Positions 34,653 through 44,028 are shown, counted from the stretch's first letter. The stretch: DNA of 64,000 nt from Lutispora sp003527145 (GCA_029983695.1 JASBZB010000024.1:1-64000), one strand, 5' to 3'. The notes: a model not told the origin generated them from the sequence alone. Numbers and translations: made by a program.

Positions 34653-37097
34653 TTATATAAACAAATTCACGTTTGAGTCTTCAGCTTCACCCAGGTAATA
34701 GCCGACTCCTCCGATTTTTACTCCGTCTATAAGCTCTTCTTGCTTCAGGCCCATCACATCCATGGACATCTGACATGCCACTATTTCTATGCCGCTTTCC
34801 ATGGCTGCTTTAATCAAGTCTTCCAGCGAGGTTACATTCTTGCTCTTCATAACGCTTCTTATCATCTTCGGACCCATACCCAGCATGTTCATCTTTGACA
34901 GGCCTAATCTCTTGCTTCCTCTCGGCATCATCATGCCGAACATATTATCCATGAAGCCCTTTTGCACAGAGACCTTATCGTGCTTTCTAAGGATGTTAAG
35001 CCCCCAGAAGGTGAAGAACATAGTAACTTTTTTACCCATTGATGCAGCACCATTTGCTATTATAAAAGATGCAATTGCTTTATCCAGATCCCCGCTGAAT
35101 ACAACTATGGTTTTATTATCCTTTACAGGTATGGGTGCGGTGGTGCTATTTAATGCGGGGGCAACTTCCATGCCTTTTTTTATATGTGCTACTATTTTAC
35201 CTCCGTCTTTTTGTACATTCATAAGCTCATTATTGGTTCTTTTGGTCCACGCCTTTATATCTTCATAAAAGCCCGGGTCGGTAGCTGTAACCTTAAGCAC
35301 CTGGCCTTTATTGAGCTCTTCAATACAAGATTTTACCTGCATCAATGGTCCCGGGCAGCACAGTCCGCAGGCATCAAGCTCCCTATCCGGCTGCCCTTGA
35401 CTAAAAGACTTTACGGCTTCTCCTCTGTCATTTACGGCTGCGCTTTTCCCCGGCTCGAATTTTTCTGTGAAAAAGCTCTTATAGCCTCCTGTGATATTTA
35501 CTGCCTTAAAGCCGTTTTGCTTTAATATTCTGCTTGCGATATAGCCTCTCAGGCCGACCTGACAATACTCAATTATAGCTTTTTCCTTGTCCAGCTCATG
35601 GAGCCTGTCTCTCAGGCTGTCAACAGGGATATTCACAGCTCCGTCTACATGACCGTTTTCAAACTCTTCCTCAGTTCGCACATCGAGGAGGATGTAGTCA
35701 TCCTTATCCATGGCTTTGAACTGTGAAGGAGTGATGACGGAAGTCATATCGTTTAAAATGTTCTGGGCCATAAAGCCTGCCATATTTACAGGATCCTTTG
35801 CGGATGAATAAGGAGGGGCATAGGCTAATTCAAGCTCAGCCAGGTCGTTTACAGTACCTTTAAGCCTTATCACCGCAGCTATGACATCTATTCTCTTATC
35901 CACACCGTCATAGCCGATTATCTGAGAACCAAGCACTTTCCCTTCATCGTTGAATATAAGCTTTATAGTCATGGGAAGGGCGTCAGGGTAATATCCCGCA
36001 TGGGAATTGGGATGAAGGAATATTGTCCTGTAAGGTATGTTAAGCCTTTGCAGGGTTCTTTCATTGGCGCCTGTGCTTGCTGCGGTCAAGTTAAAAATTT
36101 TGAGTATCGAGGTTCCCTGGCTCCCCTTATATACGCTGTTTAAGCCTGCTGCATTATCTGCTGCTACCCTGCCTTGCTTGTTGGCAGGTCCCGCCAAAGG
36201 TATGGCTGTTTTCTGCCCGGTGACGAAATCCACAACCTCTATAGCATCTCCAACTGCATATATGCCTTCAATATTTGTTTCCATCCTATCGTTTACGATT
36301 ATATGACCCTTAGGCCCTAATTCTATGCCGGAATCCTTTAAGAAACCCGTATCAGGCGTGACTCCTATCGCTAATATGATCATATCGGCAGACAGAGTAT
36401 TGTCACTGTTCAATGTCACCTGGACAGATGAATTTTCTTCTGAGAAGGCTTTAACACCGTCGCCCAGTATAAGCTTTATGCCCTTTTGCTCCATCTCTTT
36501 TTCTGCGATGACAACCATATCGGAATCAAAGGGAGCCAGTATATGGGGCGCTGCTTCTACAAGAGTTACTTTTATGCTCCTCTCAACGAGGTTTTCTGCC
36601 ATTTCAACTCCTATAAAGCCTCCGCCGATTACTATAGCTGAGCGGATATTCTTATTGTCCACATAATCCTTGATTCTATCGGTGTCAGGTATATTTCTCA
36701 AGGAGAATATTCTGCTGCTGTTTATCCCCGGTATATTAGGTCTTATAGGCTTTGCGCCCGGAGATAGTATTATATAATCGTAGCTTTCTTCATAAAGTCC
36801 CCTGTCCGCACTTTTTACCATAACCCTTTTATTTTTTGCATCGATGGAAGTGACTTCACTGTTGATCCTCACGTCTATGTTGAATCTCTTATTCATGGCT
36901 TCGGGGGTCTGAACCAGAAGCTTCTCCCTTTCCTTGATGACTTCGCCTATATGGTAAGGCAGGCCGCAGTTTGCAAAGGAAATATATCCGTCCCTCTCAA
37001 ACATTATTATTTCTGCATTTTCATCAAGCCTCCTGAGCCTGGCAGCGGCAGATGCCCCACCGGCTACTCCGCCTACTATTAAAACTTTCTTGCCCAT
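34653..37097 (-). CDS. CoA-disulfide reductase-like flavoprotein fused to rhodanese, TusA and DsrE domains
   Basis: 814 residues. An FAD/NAD(P)H pyridine nucleotide-disulfide oxidoreductase spans about 1-445 with VLIVGGVAGGASAAAR and the single-Cys site SFANCGLPYHIG (Cys44), as in CoA-disulfide and CoA-persulfide reductases. A rhodanese domain follows at about 455-545 with IIEYCQVGLRGY, then a TusA/SirA domain at about 575-645 with DACGLCCPGPLM, then a DsrE-like domain to the end with CQMSMDVMG. Every domain carries sulfur as persulfide, so the protein probably relays or reduces sulfane sulfur in the cytoplasm. AGGAGG lies before two adjacent ATGs. The ArsR gene is directly upstream. Confidence 0.88.
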   Translation of the reverse strand: MGKKVLIVGGVAGGASAAARLRRLDENAEIIMFERDGYISFANCGLPYHIGEVIKEREKLLVQTPEAMNKRFNIDVRINSEVTSIDAKNKRVMVKSADRGLYEESYDYIILSPGAKPIRPNIPGINSSRIFSLRNIPDTDRIKDYVDNKNIRSAIVIGGGFIGVEMAENLVERSIKVTLVEAAPHILAPFDSDMVVIAEKEMEQKGIKLILGDGVKAFSEENSSVQVTLNSDNTLSADMIILAIGVTPDTGFLKDSGIELGPKGHIIVNDRMETNIEGIYAVGDAIEVVDFVTGQKTAIPLAGPANKQGRVAADNAAGLNSVYKGSQGTSILKIFNLTAASTGANERTLQRLNIPYRTIFLHPNSHAGYYPDALPMTIKLIFNDEGKVLGSQIIGYDGVDKRIDVIAAVIRLKGTVNDLAELELAYAPPYSSAKDPVNMAGFMAQNILNDMTSVITPSQFKAMDKDDYILLDVRTEEEFENGHVDGAVNIPVDSLRDRLHELDKEKAIIEYCQVGLRGYIASRILKQNGFKAVNITGGYKSFFTEKFEPGKSAAVNDRGEAVKSFSQGQPDRELDACGLCCPGPLMQVKSCIEELNKGQVLKVTATDPGFYEDIKAWTKRTNNELMNVQKDGGKIVAHIKKGMEVAPALNSTTAPIPVKDNKTIVVFSGDLDKAIASFIIANGAASMGKKVTMFFTFWGLNILRKHDKVSVQKGFMDNMFGMMMPRGSKRLGLSKMNMLGMGPKMIRSVMKSKNVTSLEDLIKAAMESGIEIVACQMSMDVMGLKQEELIDGVKIGGVGYYLGEAEDSNVNLFI

Positions 37098-37133
37098 CAT
37101 TTTGCCTCCTAAATTTTCAAAATAAAAATTTCG

Positions 37134-37415
37134 TTATTCATTGAACAGGGAATTAATAAGCTTGCCTACTCTTTCATCAGCTATGCTATAGGTTATCTCA
37201 AGGCCGTTCCTTTCTCCCTTTACTATTCGGGCAGCCCTAAGCTTCTGAAGATGCTGCGATATAGTGGATTGGGGAAGTTCAAGACAGCCTTGCATATGGC
37301 TCACATTGCAGGAGCCCTTCTCTATAAGGCCTTTCACTATGCACAGCCTTACGGGGTGAGCCAGTACCTTCAGCAACTCTGCAGTATCTGCATATTGCTT
37401 GAAATCTCCTTCCAT
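37134..37415 (-). CDS. ArsR family repressor of the sulfur-transfer fusion gene
   Basis: 93 residues, a winged-helix ArsR protein: LKVLAHPVRLCIVKGL, then LPQSTISQHLQKLRAARIV as the recognition helix and a wing with GERNGLEITYSI. Cysteines at 25, 36 and 44 include a pair (C36, C44) just before and within the DNA-binding helices. Sulfide- or persulfide-responsive ArsR proteins (BigR/SqrR) also use cysteines, though at other positions. The gene is 36 bases upstream of the flavoprotein gene on the same strand, so the two form an operon and the inducer is probably a reactive sulfur species. A metal inducer cannot be excluded. Confidence 0.82.
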   Translation of the reverse strand: MEGDFKQYADTAELLKVLAHPVRLCIVKGLIEKGSCNVSHMQGCLELPQSTISQHLQKLRAARIVKGERNGLEITYSIADERVGKLINSLFNE

Positions 37416-37476
37416 ATCTTCACCTCAAATCTTTGATTATTTATCCTAATATCTATATATTCAAATTTTACGATAT

Positions 37477-37488
37477 AATGATATCATT
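37477..37488. promoter_or_regulatory. Possible operator of the ArsR-flavoprotein operon
   Basis: AATGATATCATT, a perfect 12-base palindrome about 60 bases upstream of the ArsR start. Position fits an operator, but a palindrome this short can occur by chance in AT-rich DNA. Confidence 0.35.
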
Positions 37489-37500
37489 TTGTGCACCAAA

Positions 37501-37583
37501 AATCAATAGGCAAATGGGCATATTGGCAAATAAGCAAATGGGCAAATAGGAGAGGGAAACCGCTGAAAGACACGGAATCCTGA
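37501..37583. repeat. Composite dispersed repeat with GGCAAATGG units
   Basis: Five or six near-tandem units of GGCAAATGG / GGCAAATAAG (37508-37550), then AGGAGAGGGAAACCGCTGAA and AGACACGGAATCC (common arm), then TGAGCTC. The same order of GGCAAAT units followed by the common arm is found at 46265-46320. Confidence 0.7.
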
Positions 37584-37586
37584 GCT

Positions 37587-38228
37587 CTAAACCCTATAAA
37601 TTGCTTTCAGCCTGTTGATTTTTACTCCTCTTTCCATAAACTTTGTTTCATATTCTGTCGGAACATTTTCCGGATCATTTTCTGCTGCTAAGTCATATGT
37701 GATATCTGTGATTTCAAAATCAGCCGCCTTGAATTCATCGATGCTGTAATCAAAAAGGGGTCTGTTGTCCGTCTTAAAAATAATTTGCGCACCATCCTTA
37801 AGAAACAGCTTGTATTTTTCAAGAAATCTAATGTTGGTGAGGCGTCTTTTGGCATGCTTGGACTTTGGCCATGGGTCGCAAAAGTTTATGAAAAGGCAAT
37901 CCACTTCGTTTTTATCAAAGGCCTGTTCAATATTTTCAATGTTGAAAGGAAGAAAAGCCAGGTTGTTTGTTTCCCTCTCAAGCGCTCTCTTTAACGCCAT
38001 ATATATCACTTCATACTTTGAATCTACTCCTATGAAGTTTTTATCCGGATACCTGCAAGAATTCTCGACTATGAACTTTCCTTTACCTGTTCCAAGCTCT
38101 ACATGCAAAGGATTGCTATTGCCAAAGTGATCCTTCCAGCAGCCCTTTTTCTCTTCCGGTTTGAATATGATCAAATGCTGATTCTCTTCTAATGTGCCCA
38201 GTGCTTTAGGCTTTTTTCGCAGTCTCAC
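37587..38228 (-). CDS. trmB: tRNA (guanine-N7-)-methyltransferase
   Basis: 213 residues, standard length. LHVELGTGKGKFIVE is the SAM-binding motif I of TrmB, NFIGVDSKYEVI follows, and INFCDPWPKSKHAKRRLT is the family signature. PTEYETKFMERG near the end is also conserved. It makes m7G46 in tRNA. It stands alone on the minus strand between the ArsR operon and the symporter. A CxxC motif is absent, as usual for bacterial TrmB. Confidence 0.94.
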   Translation of the reverse strand: MRLRKKPKALGTLEENQHLIIFKPEEKKGCWKDHFGNSNPLHVELGTGKGKFIVENSCRYPDKNFIGVDSKYEVIYMALKRALERETNNLAFLPFNIENIEQAFDKNEVDCLFINFCDPWPKSKHAKRRLTNIRFLEKYKLFLKDGAQIIFKTDNRPLFDYSIDEFKAADFEITDITYDLAAENDPENVPTEYETKFMERGVKINRLKAIYRV

Positions 38229-38535
38229 TCTCTATACCTCCAGTGCTGATAATATTATCTGAATAAATCGATATAAGCCTTTCTTATTATATTATTAATT
38301 TGCTCTTCAGTACATATCCATTATACAAAATTAAAGAGTTCGGGCAGAAAGCAATGTATAAATATTAAATAATGAGAATAAATATAACAATATACATAAA
38401 CAGACATATCTCGACAAAACCATAGAAAAAGCGGCATTATATAATATATGGACAAACATTTTATTATATATCATAATATAATTGACGGATATATATACTT
38501 TATATGAGAGTAAAATTATTAATGGAGGTGTCTTA
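38229..38535. other. Divergent regulatory gap between trmB and the symporter
   Basis: About 307 bases of AT-rich DNA. It must hold the promoters for trmB (minus) and the symporter (plus), but I could not fix box pairs with acceptable spacing. No repeat, RNA or ORF is supported. Confidence 0.4.
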
Positions 38536-39768
38536 ATGAAAAAGCTGGGTCTTTCTACCAAGATACTGATCGCTTTGATAGTTGGTATTGTGGCGGGTAT
38601 ATTACTGCAAGGCTCCCCTGCCATTGCCGGCACTTATATCAAGCCTTTCGGGACATTATTTTTAAATCTTATCAAGCTCATAGTTGTGCCCTTGGTGCTG
38701 GCTTCACTGGTTGTAGGAACTACCGGTTTGGGGGACGTAAAGAAAATAGGGAGGGTAGGCGGAAAAACTCTGGCATATTATCTTTTGACCACTGCTTTTG
38801 CAGTAATCATAGGACTTATACTTGCTAATGTATTGAATGTGGGCGCGGGTTATTCAATACCCGTAGATGCTGTTGCAGAGGCTAAGGAAATGCCTAAGTT
38901 TGTGGATACCCTATTGAACATTATTCCTACAAATCCCTTGAAAGCACTTGTGGACGGAAATATGCTGCAGATAATAGTGTTTGCCTTAATGCTGGGCGGG
39001 AGCATAATGGCTATTGGGGAAAAGGGAGCATCCTTGCAGAGGGGCTTTGAATCCTTGGCCGAAGCCATGTACAAGATGACAGGCGCTATAATGAATTTCG
39101 CACCTTATGGTGTGTTCGCTCTCATAACTCCGGTGGTGGCCGTAAACGGGCCAAAGATTTTATTGCCGCTGCTTAAGGTGATTGTCGTCGTATATTTGGG
39201 ATGCCTGCTTCATATGCTCCTAGTATACTCAGGTACCTTGAAGATTCTCGGCAAATTCAGCCCTATCAAATTTTTCAAATCCGTAGCTCCTGCCCAAATA
39301 TTTGCATTTACTACAGCAAGCAGCAGCGCCACACTTCCGATAAATATGAAATGCGCTGAATCTATGGGGGTGCCAAACTCCATAAGCAGCTTCGTGCTTC
39401 CTCTGGGAGCTACGATAAATATGGACGGAACTGCATTATATCAAGGAGTTTGCGCATTTTTCATAGCTCAGGTCTACGGAATCAACCTTACCATTGCGCA
39501 GCAATTTACAATAGTGCTTACGGCAACCTTGGCTTCCATAGGTACCGCCGGTGTTCCGGGCGCAGGGCTCATAATGCTCACCATGGTTCTCCAATCTGTA
39601 GGCCTTCCTCTTGAAGGCTTGGCTCTTATTGCAGGAATAGACAGGGTGCTGGATATGGCAAGGACAACTGTCAATATAACAGGAGATACTGCTTGCTCAG
39701 TAATAATCGCAGCATCGGAAAACGAGTTGGGCAGAGGATCTGCAGTCGATAGAAGTGCATCTATGTAA
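38536..39768 (+). CDS. Dicarboxylate/amino acid:cation symporter (DAACS family)
   Basis: 410 residues, eight membrane helices plus two re-entrant loops expected. The serine-rich loop TTASSSATLPINMKCAE and the LPLGATINMDGTALYQG motif are the substrate- and sodium-binding signatures of the GltP/GltT/DctA family; TAGVPGAGLIML and DRVLDMARTTVNITGD follow. Substrate is probably glutamate, aspartate, a C4-dicarboxylate or serine/threonine. The ATG at 38536 has GGAGGTG seven bases upstream; an open frame from 38482 is ignored. It ends in a strong terminator. Confidence 0.92.
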   Translation: MKKLGLSTKILIALIVGIVAGILLQGSPAIAGTYIKPFGTLFLNLIKLIVVPLVLASLVVGTTGLGDVKKIGRVGGKTLAYYLLTTAFAVIIGLILANVLNVGAGYSIPVDAVAEAKEMPKFVDTLLNIIPTNPLKALVDGNMLQIIVFALMLGGSIMAIGEKGASLQRGFESLAEAMYKMTGAIMNFAPYGVFALITPVVAVNGPKILLPLLKVIVVVYLGCLLHMLLVYSGTLKILGKFSPIKFFKSVAPAQIFAFTTASSSATLPINMKCAESMGVPNSISSFVLPLGATINMDGTALYQGVCAFFIAQVYGINLTIAQQFTIVLTATLASIGTAGVPGAGLIMLTMVLQSVGLPLEGLALIAGIDRVLDMARTTVNITGDTACSVIIAASENELGRGSAVDRSASM

Positions 39769-39771
39769 GCT

Positions 39772-39798
39772 ACCGCAGGAGCAATCCTGCGGTTTCTT
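39772..39798 (+). terminator. Terminator of the symporter gene
   Basis: ACCGCAGGA / TCCTGCGGT with loop GCAA, then TTTCTT. A second small hairpin (GCTGATGC / GCGTCAGC) follows at 39801-39819. Confidence 0.8.
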
Positions 39799-39838
39799 CA
39801 GCTGATGCTTTGCGTCAGCACATCGCTATCAAGCCTTT

Positions 39839-40897
39839 CTATTTGCCGATAAACATCTGAGTATACGTATTGCTGCCGTCCATGGAAGCAATACCTACTC
39901 CTAATTCAGTAAAGTTAGGATTCATTATATTCTTTCTGTGGCCTTCAGAGTTCATCCATGCCTGGAAGGCTCTGTCGGCTGTTGTATTTTGCGCCAGGTT
40001 TTCTCCTGCATACATATAGGATATTCCATAGTTTCTCATCATATCAAAGGGTGATCCGTAGGTCGGAGATTGATGGGCAAAATAGCCCTTGTCAACTATA
40101 TCCTTTGATTTCATACGAGCCAGCTTCGTCAGATCATTATTTGCCTTCAGCGCACCTAAGCCTGATTTCGCTCTTTCAGCATTGCATAGCTCAAGGATTC
40201 TTTTCTCCTCGGCAGTCATTACACCTGTTCCGGTCGTATCCTGGCTTGGAGTGTTCGGTGCAGTCGGGGTGCCTGGCGTAGTCGGAGTGCCTGGTGTAGT
40301 TGGAGTACCGGGTGTTGTAGTTCCCGGATTAACTGTTCCGGGTGTGCTCGGGTTTAACGGACCTCCCGGAGAAGTAGGAGACCAAGGTGTTGTACCGGGT
40401 GTAGTGGTTCCGGTTACTGGTGGAGGAACGCTTGGGATTTTCTTTGCACCGGTTCCGGAAGGATAAGGCTGCACATACTTGCCTTCTATACAACCTATAT
40501 CATTTTTGCCCGGCATTTGAACTATATACCAATTATTGACCTTGCCAAGAACATTTATTTTATCATTAGCTGTTACAGTGCCAATGGTCCCGAAATTTGT
40601 TCCTGGTCCTGACCTTACGTTGCAGTTTGGCACAGTCACCTTCCCAAAGCTTATATCAGCTTTTTCAGAGCTTGCCGATATTCTTCCGTTTGGATTGGTG
40701 TTTCCCCATATACTGTTAGGCGTCTGACTTCGGTTTGTATTAGGAGTGTTGGTAGTATTGGGGACTTGACTCATATTCTTCTGTTGAGCATTGGGCGTGG
40801 CTATCCTCCTGGTATATTGGTTAGTACAGCCCGAAAATACTCCTGCAAGAAGCATTACACATAAGGTAAAGGCGAGTGCTTTCCTATATTTTAACAT
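39839..40897 (-). CDS. Lipoprotein with SH3-like and CAP (SCP/PR1) domains
   Basis: 352 residues. The N-terminus is a lipoprotein signal ending in GVFSGC. A bacterial SH3-like domain at about 85-145 has NCNVRSGPGTNFGTIG, followed by a Pro/Thr/Gly-rich linker of about 90 residues with repeated PGTPTT units, then a CAP domain at about 230-352 with LELCNAERAKSGLGAL, AGENLA, WMNSEGHRKNIMNPNF. CAP proteins of this kind are common on Clostridia and spores, but function is not established. The ATG at 40897 has AAGGAGG upstream; the frame extends to 40954 without coding character. Confidence 0.88.
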   Translation of the reverse strand: MLKYRKALAFTLCVMLLAGVFSGCTNQYTRRIATPNAQQKNMSQVPNTTNTPNTNRSQTPNSIWGNTNPNGRISASSEKADISFGKVTVPNCNVRSGPGTNFGTIGTVTANDKINVLGKVNNWYIVQMPGKNDIGCIEGKYVQPYPSGTGAKKIPSVPPPVTGTTTPGTTPWSPTSPGGPLNPSTPGTVNPGTTTPGTPTTPGTPTTPGTPTAPNTPSQDTTGTGVMTAEEKRILELCNAERAKSGLGALKANNDLTKLARMKSKDIVDKGYFAHQSPTYGSPFDMMRNYGISYMYAGENLAQNTTADRAFQAWMNSEGHRKNIMNPNFTELGVGIASMDGSNTYTQMFIGK

Positions 40898-41131
40898 AAA
40901 CAACCTCCTTAGTATTTTGTGATGAAAACTTGCAAAAAATAATGCAGCTTTCATATTTATTTTGCATATTAAAATGAAAAATATAAAAGCTGACGAGCAT
41001 CAAATTAAGGCTTAGATGGATTAAAATTCTTAGGGCAATCGATGCAAATTTTATTTAATCATGAAGGAAAATCACAAATCAGATAGAAGTATATACAGTG
41101 GAACATATTTTTGCGAAAGCAGGAGGAATAA

Positions 41132-41653
41132 ATGACCATATTAATGCAAGCATTATTTATTTTTTTTGCCAGAATACTTGATGTATCGATAGGCACACTA
41201 AGAACAATACTTTTAGTAAAAGGTAACAGGCGCATAGCGGCAGTTTTAGGCTTTTTTGAAGTCATGATATACCTCATAGTTCTCGGAAAAGTGGTTGGAA
41301 ACATAAACAAGCCTGTCTTAATAATCGCATATTGCTTAGGTTATGCATGCGGTAATATCATTGGAGGGAAGATAGAAGAGAAGCTGTCCTTGGGCAGAGT
41401 CTCGGCAGGAGTTATTTTGAAGGAAAACTATGAAGATGTTGTTCAGACCTTAAGGGATGAAGGTTTTGGCGTAACAATATTTGAAGGTATGGGTCTGGAA
41501 GGCAAAAGCTATATGCTCAATATAATTCTGGAAAGAAGGCATATACAAAAGCTATATAAAGCGGTCTATAAAATTGATCCTAATGCATTTATTACCGTTA
41601 CTGATATACGTTCTTCCATGGGGGGGCATTTTGTACCTAAAAAGAAGTTTTAA
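41132..41653 (+). CDS. UPF0316 (DUF2179/DUF5698) membrane protein
   Basis: 173 residues. Three membrane helices at about 4-20, 32-52 and 60-80 with RILDVSIGTLRTILLVKGNR conserved, followed by a soluble DUF2179 domain of about 80 residues (LGRVSAGVILKENYEDVV, EGFGVTIFEGMG). Function is unknown; the DUF2179 domain also occurs in YitT-type proteins and is thought to bind a small ligand. It follows CAGGAGGAAT. It stands just upstream of the tyrS leader but is not coupled to it. Confidence 0.85.
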   Translation: MTILMQALFIFFARILDVSIGTLRTILLVKGNRRIAAVLGFFEVMIYLIVLGKVVGNINKPVLIIAYCLGYACGNIIGGKIEEKLSLGRVSAGVILKENYEDVVQTLRDEGFGVTIFEGMGLEGKSYMLNIILERRHIQKLYKAVYKIDPNAFITVTDIRSSMGGHFVPKKKF

Positions 41654-41678
41654 CCGCCGGGAATGCTATTAATATCTA

Positions 41679-41707
41679 TTGACATTAGCTTTTTTCAAAT
41701 ATATAAT
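41679..41707 (+). promoter_or_regulatory. Sigma-A promoter of the tyrS T-box leader
   Basis: TTGACA at 41679-41684, 17 bases, TATAAT at 41702-41707: both boxes are perfect consensus. Confidence 0.85.
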
Positions 41708-41721
41708 TAAGTTCATAAAGG

Positions 41722-41975
41722 CGATGACGAGGAGAAGTAACAGAAAAGATGCCTCAAAGAGAGCCGGCGGCTGGTGCAAGCCGGAAGGTACAATCTGTGA
41801 AATACACCTTTGAGCTGCAGGCTGAAATTTTCAGTAGGCCGGGACGGAGTCTTCCACCGTTATATGGGAAGGGGATATTATTTGTATCCTGTTGAGCCGG
41901 GCATTTATTTTGCCAATTAGGGTGGTACCGCGAGCCATTCGTCCCTACATGGGATGGATGGTTTTATTGTTTTTG
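41722..41975 (+). promoter_or_regulatory. T-box leader, tyrosine specifier, controls tyrS
   Basis: CGATGACGAGGAGAAGTAAC starts stem I; AAAGAGAGCCGG and GGTGCAAGCCGG follow. The specifier loop is GTGAAATACACC with TAC (Tyr) at 41803-41805. AGGGTGGTACCGCG (about 41919-41932) is the canonical T-box, with TGGT for pairing to the ACCA end of tRNA-Tyr. The terminator is formed by GTCCCTACATGGGAT-type pairing before GGTTTTATTG. Uncharged tRNA-Tyr should turn tyrS on. Confidence 0.93.
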
Positions 41976-42031
41976 TCGGAGCTTCCGCAATCGTTATCAG
42001 TCCGCATAATAGAAATGAAAGGATGATTAAA

Positions 42032-43264
42032 ATGGAAAAGAGAAATGTTTTTGATGTTTTGAAAGAAAGGGGATTTATCCAGCAGGTAACTCACGAAGAA
42101 GAGGTAAGAGAATTATTGGGCAAGGAATCCGTTACTTTTTATATAGGATTTGACGCTACTGCGGATAGCCTTCATGTAGGTCATTTTTTACAGATGATTG
42201 TCATGGCCCACATGCAAAAAGCCGGTCATAGGCCAATAGCTCTGCTGGGAGGGGGTACTACAATGGTAGGAGATCCAAGCGGCAGGACCGACATGAGAAA
42301 GATGCTGACTCAAGAGGAGATTCAGCAGAATGCTGAAAGATTTAAGGTACAGTTTGAAAAGTTTTTGGATTTCAGCGACGGCAAGGCCATAATGGAGAAT
42401 AATGCAAATTGGCTGCTGAAGCTCAACTATGTAGATTTCTTGAGAGAAATAGGAGTGCACTTCTCTGTAAACAGGATGCTGACGGCCGAATGCTACAAAA
42501 ACAGGCTGGAGAAAGGGCTTACCTTTATAGAGTTCAATTACATGCTGATGCAATCCTATGACTTTGTAGAGCTCAACAGAAGATATGGCTGCAAGCTGCA
42601 ATTAGGAGGAGATGATCAATGGTCCAATATAATATCCGGAGCCGATTTGATCAGGAGGGTAGACAACGTGCCTGCTTTCGGGATGACATTTACGCTTTTA
42701 ACCACCAGCGACGGCAAGAAGATGGGAAAAACCCAGGCAGGAGCTGTATGGCTTGACCCTGATAAAACCAGCCCCTATGATTTCTACCAGTACTGGAGAA
42801 ACGTTGACGATGCAGATGTTGAAAAATGCCTGGCGTTGCTGACATTCCTGCCTATGGATGAAGTGAGAAGATTGGGAGCCCTACCCGGAAACAAGATAAA
42901 TGAAGCAAAGAAGGTTCTTGCCTTTGAAGTCACAAAGCTTGTTCACGGAGAAGAAGAGGCAAAAAAGGCCGGTGATGCGACAGAAGCTTTGTTTGGCGGC
43001 GGCGGAAACCTTGACATGGTGCCTGCAACAGAAATAAGCAAGGAGCAGCTGGGAGCCGGCATGAACATTATCGATATGTTGGTTTTTACAGGCCTGGCAC
43101 CATCAAAGGGTGAAGGCAGAAGGCTTATAAACCAGGGCGGACTTCTTCTGAATGATGAAAAAGTGGATTCTATTGAGCTTACAATCACTTTGGATGATTT
43201 TAAAGAGGCAGCCCTGATGCTGAAAAAAGGCAAAAAGACATATCATAGAGTGGTTGTTAAATAA
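42032..43264 (+). CDS. tyrS: Tyrosyl-tRNA synthetase
   Basis: 410 residues. The class I HIGH-like motif is SLHVGHF near residue 50, and the KMSKS-like loop is DGKKMGKTQAGAVWLD. QLGGDDQWSNI is the tyrosine-binding segment. The C-terminal ~65 residues form an S4 RNA-binding domain (GEGRRLINQGGLLLND). The ATG at 42032 is preferred: GAAAGG lies nine bases upstream, and an in-frame upstream start falls within the T-box terminator. The T-box specifier TAC supports the amino acid assignment. Confidence 0.96.
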   Translation: MEKRNVFDVLKERGFIQQVTHEEEVRELLGKESVTFYIGFDATADSLHVGHFLQMIVMAHMQKAGHRPIALLGGGTTMVGDPSGRTDMRKMLTQEEIQQNAERFKVQFEKFLDFSDGKAIMENNANWLLKLNYVDFLREIGVHFSVNRMLTAECYKNRLEKGLTFIEFNYMLMQSYDFVELNRRYGCKLQLGGDDQWSNIISGADLIRRVDNVPAFGMTFTLLTTSDGKKMGKTQAGAVWLDPDKTSPYDFYQYWRNVDDADVEKCLALLTFLPMDEVRRLGALPGNKINEAKKVLAFEVTKLVHGEEEAKKAGDATEALFGGGGNLDMVPATEISKEQLGAGMNIIDMLVFTGLAPSKGEGRRLINQGGLLLNDEKVDSIELTITLDDFKEAALMLKKGKKTYHRVVVK

Positions 43265-43359
43265 TAGATGAAGTATTATTAATATCTTTTTCGTATAAAA
43301 TATAAAATGAGATTTTGTCGCATTTTTAAATAAAATTAATTGATATGGAAAGATATAAT

Positions 43360-43992
43360 ATGTATCAAGAAATTATGAGCGTTGCTTTATCAAAGATAAT
43401 GGGGATCATATATCATATGCAAGGGCATAGCTATTTATATGCAGGGCTTGCAATGATTATGGAAGGCGCTTCCGTACCTTTTCCCGGCATGTATATATTG
43501 ATTTTCAGCGGCTTTGCCATCAAGCAGCTTGGATTGAATTTTTGGGTGCTGGTGGGGATCTGCAGCGTCTGCTATACTGCGGCCTCCCTGATACCATATT
43601 ACATTGGAGGACATATAAATAACATTGCCACTAAATTTTACAAAAAATATTACAGCAATAGAATGGATAAGATAAAAAAGGTGAGCGATATATTCAATAA
43701 ATACGGGGAATGGACCGTATGCCTTTCGCGGCCTACCTTCCTGGGAAACTATTTTTCCTATATAGCGGGGATGAATAGTATGAACATAGGCAAGTTTTTG
43801 CTGTATACCTTCGCAGGCATTTTTCCCTGGACTATGTTCATGTGCTACCTGGGCTATGGAGTGATAAGCAGTACGGATGAAATAGTGAATATAATTGCAA
43901 GCATGAAACCCCTGTTCTACATTGTCACTATAGCCGTAATAATTTATGGAGCATACCAAATATATAAGTTATTAAATAAGAAAAAATATTAA
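43360..43992 (+). CDS. DedA family membrane protein
   Basis: 210 residues with about five membrane segments. IMEGASVPFPGMYIL and the downstream TVCLSRPTFLGNYFSYIAGMNSM with a conserved Arg match the DedA/SNARE-associated family. Members help keep membrane potential and lipid carrier recycling; several DedA proteins are undecaprenyl phosphate or phospholipid translocases. The ATG at 43360 follows GGAAAG; an ATG at 43345 lacks a ribosome site. It ends at a bidirectional terminator. Confidence 0.85.
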   Translation: MYQEIMSVALSKIMGIIYHMQGHSYLYAGLAMIMEGASVPFPGMYILIFSGFAIKQLGLNFWVLVGICSVCYTAASLIPYYIGGHINNIATKFYKKYYSNRMDKIKKVSDIFNKYGEWTVCLSRPTFLGNYFSYIAGMNSMNIGKFLLYTFAGIFPWTMFMCYLGYGVISSTDEIVNIIASMKPLFYIVTIAVIIYGAYQIYKLLNKKKY

Positions 43993-43994
43993 AT

Positions 43995-44028
43995 AAAAAG
44001 CAGATGCCGATATCGGTATCTGCTTTTT
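43995..44028. terminator. Bidirectional terminator between DedA and FMN-binding genes
   Basis: AAAAAGCAGATGCCGATA pairs with TATCGGTATCTGCTTTTT over 16-17 bp with one G-U, with A- and T-runs on both ends. Confidence 0.9.

Noticed and set aside
40230..40480. Tandem repeats that could suggest a CRISPR or minisatellite.
   Set aside because: They encode the Pro/Thr/Gly linker of the CAP lipoprotein; units are 18 bases or less, in frame, and without spacers.
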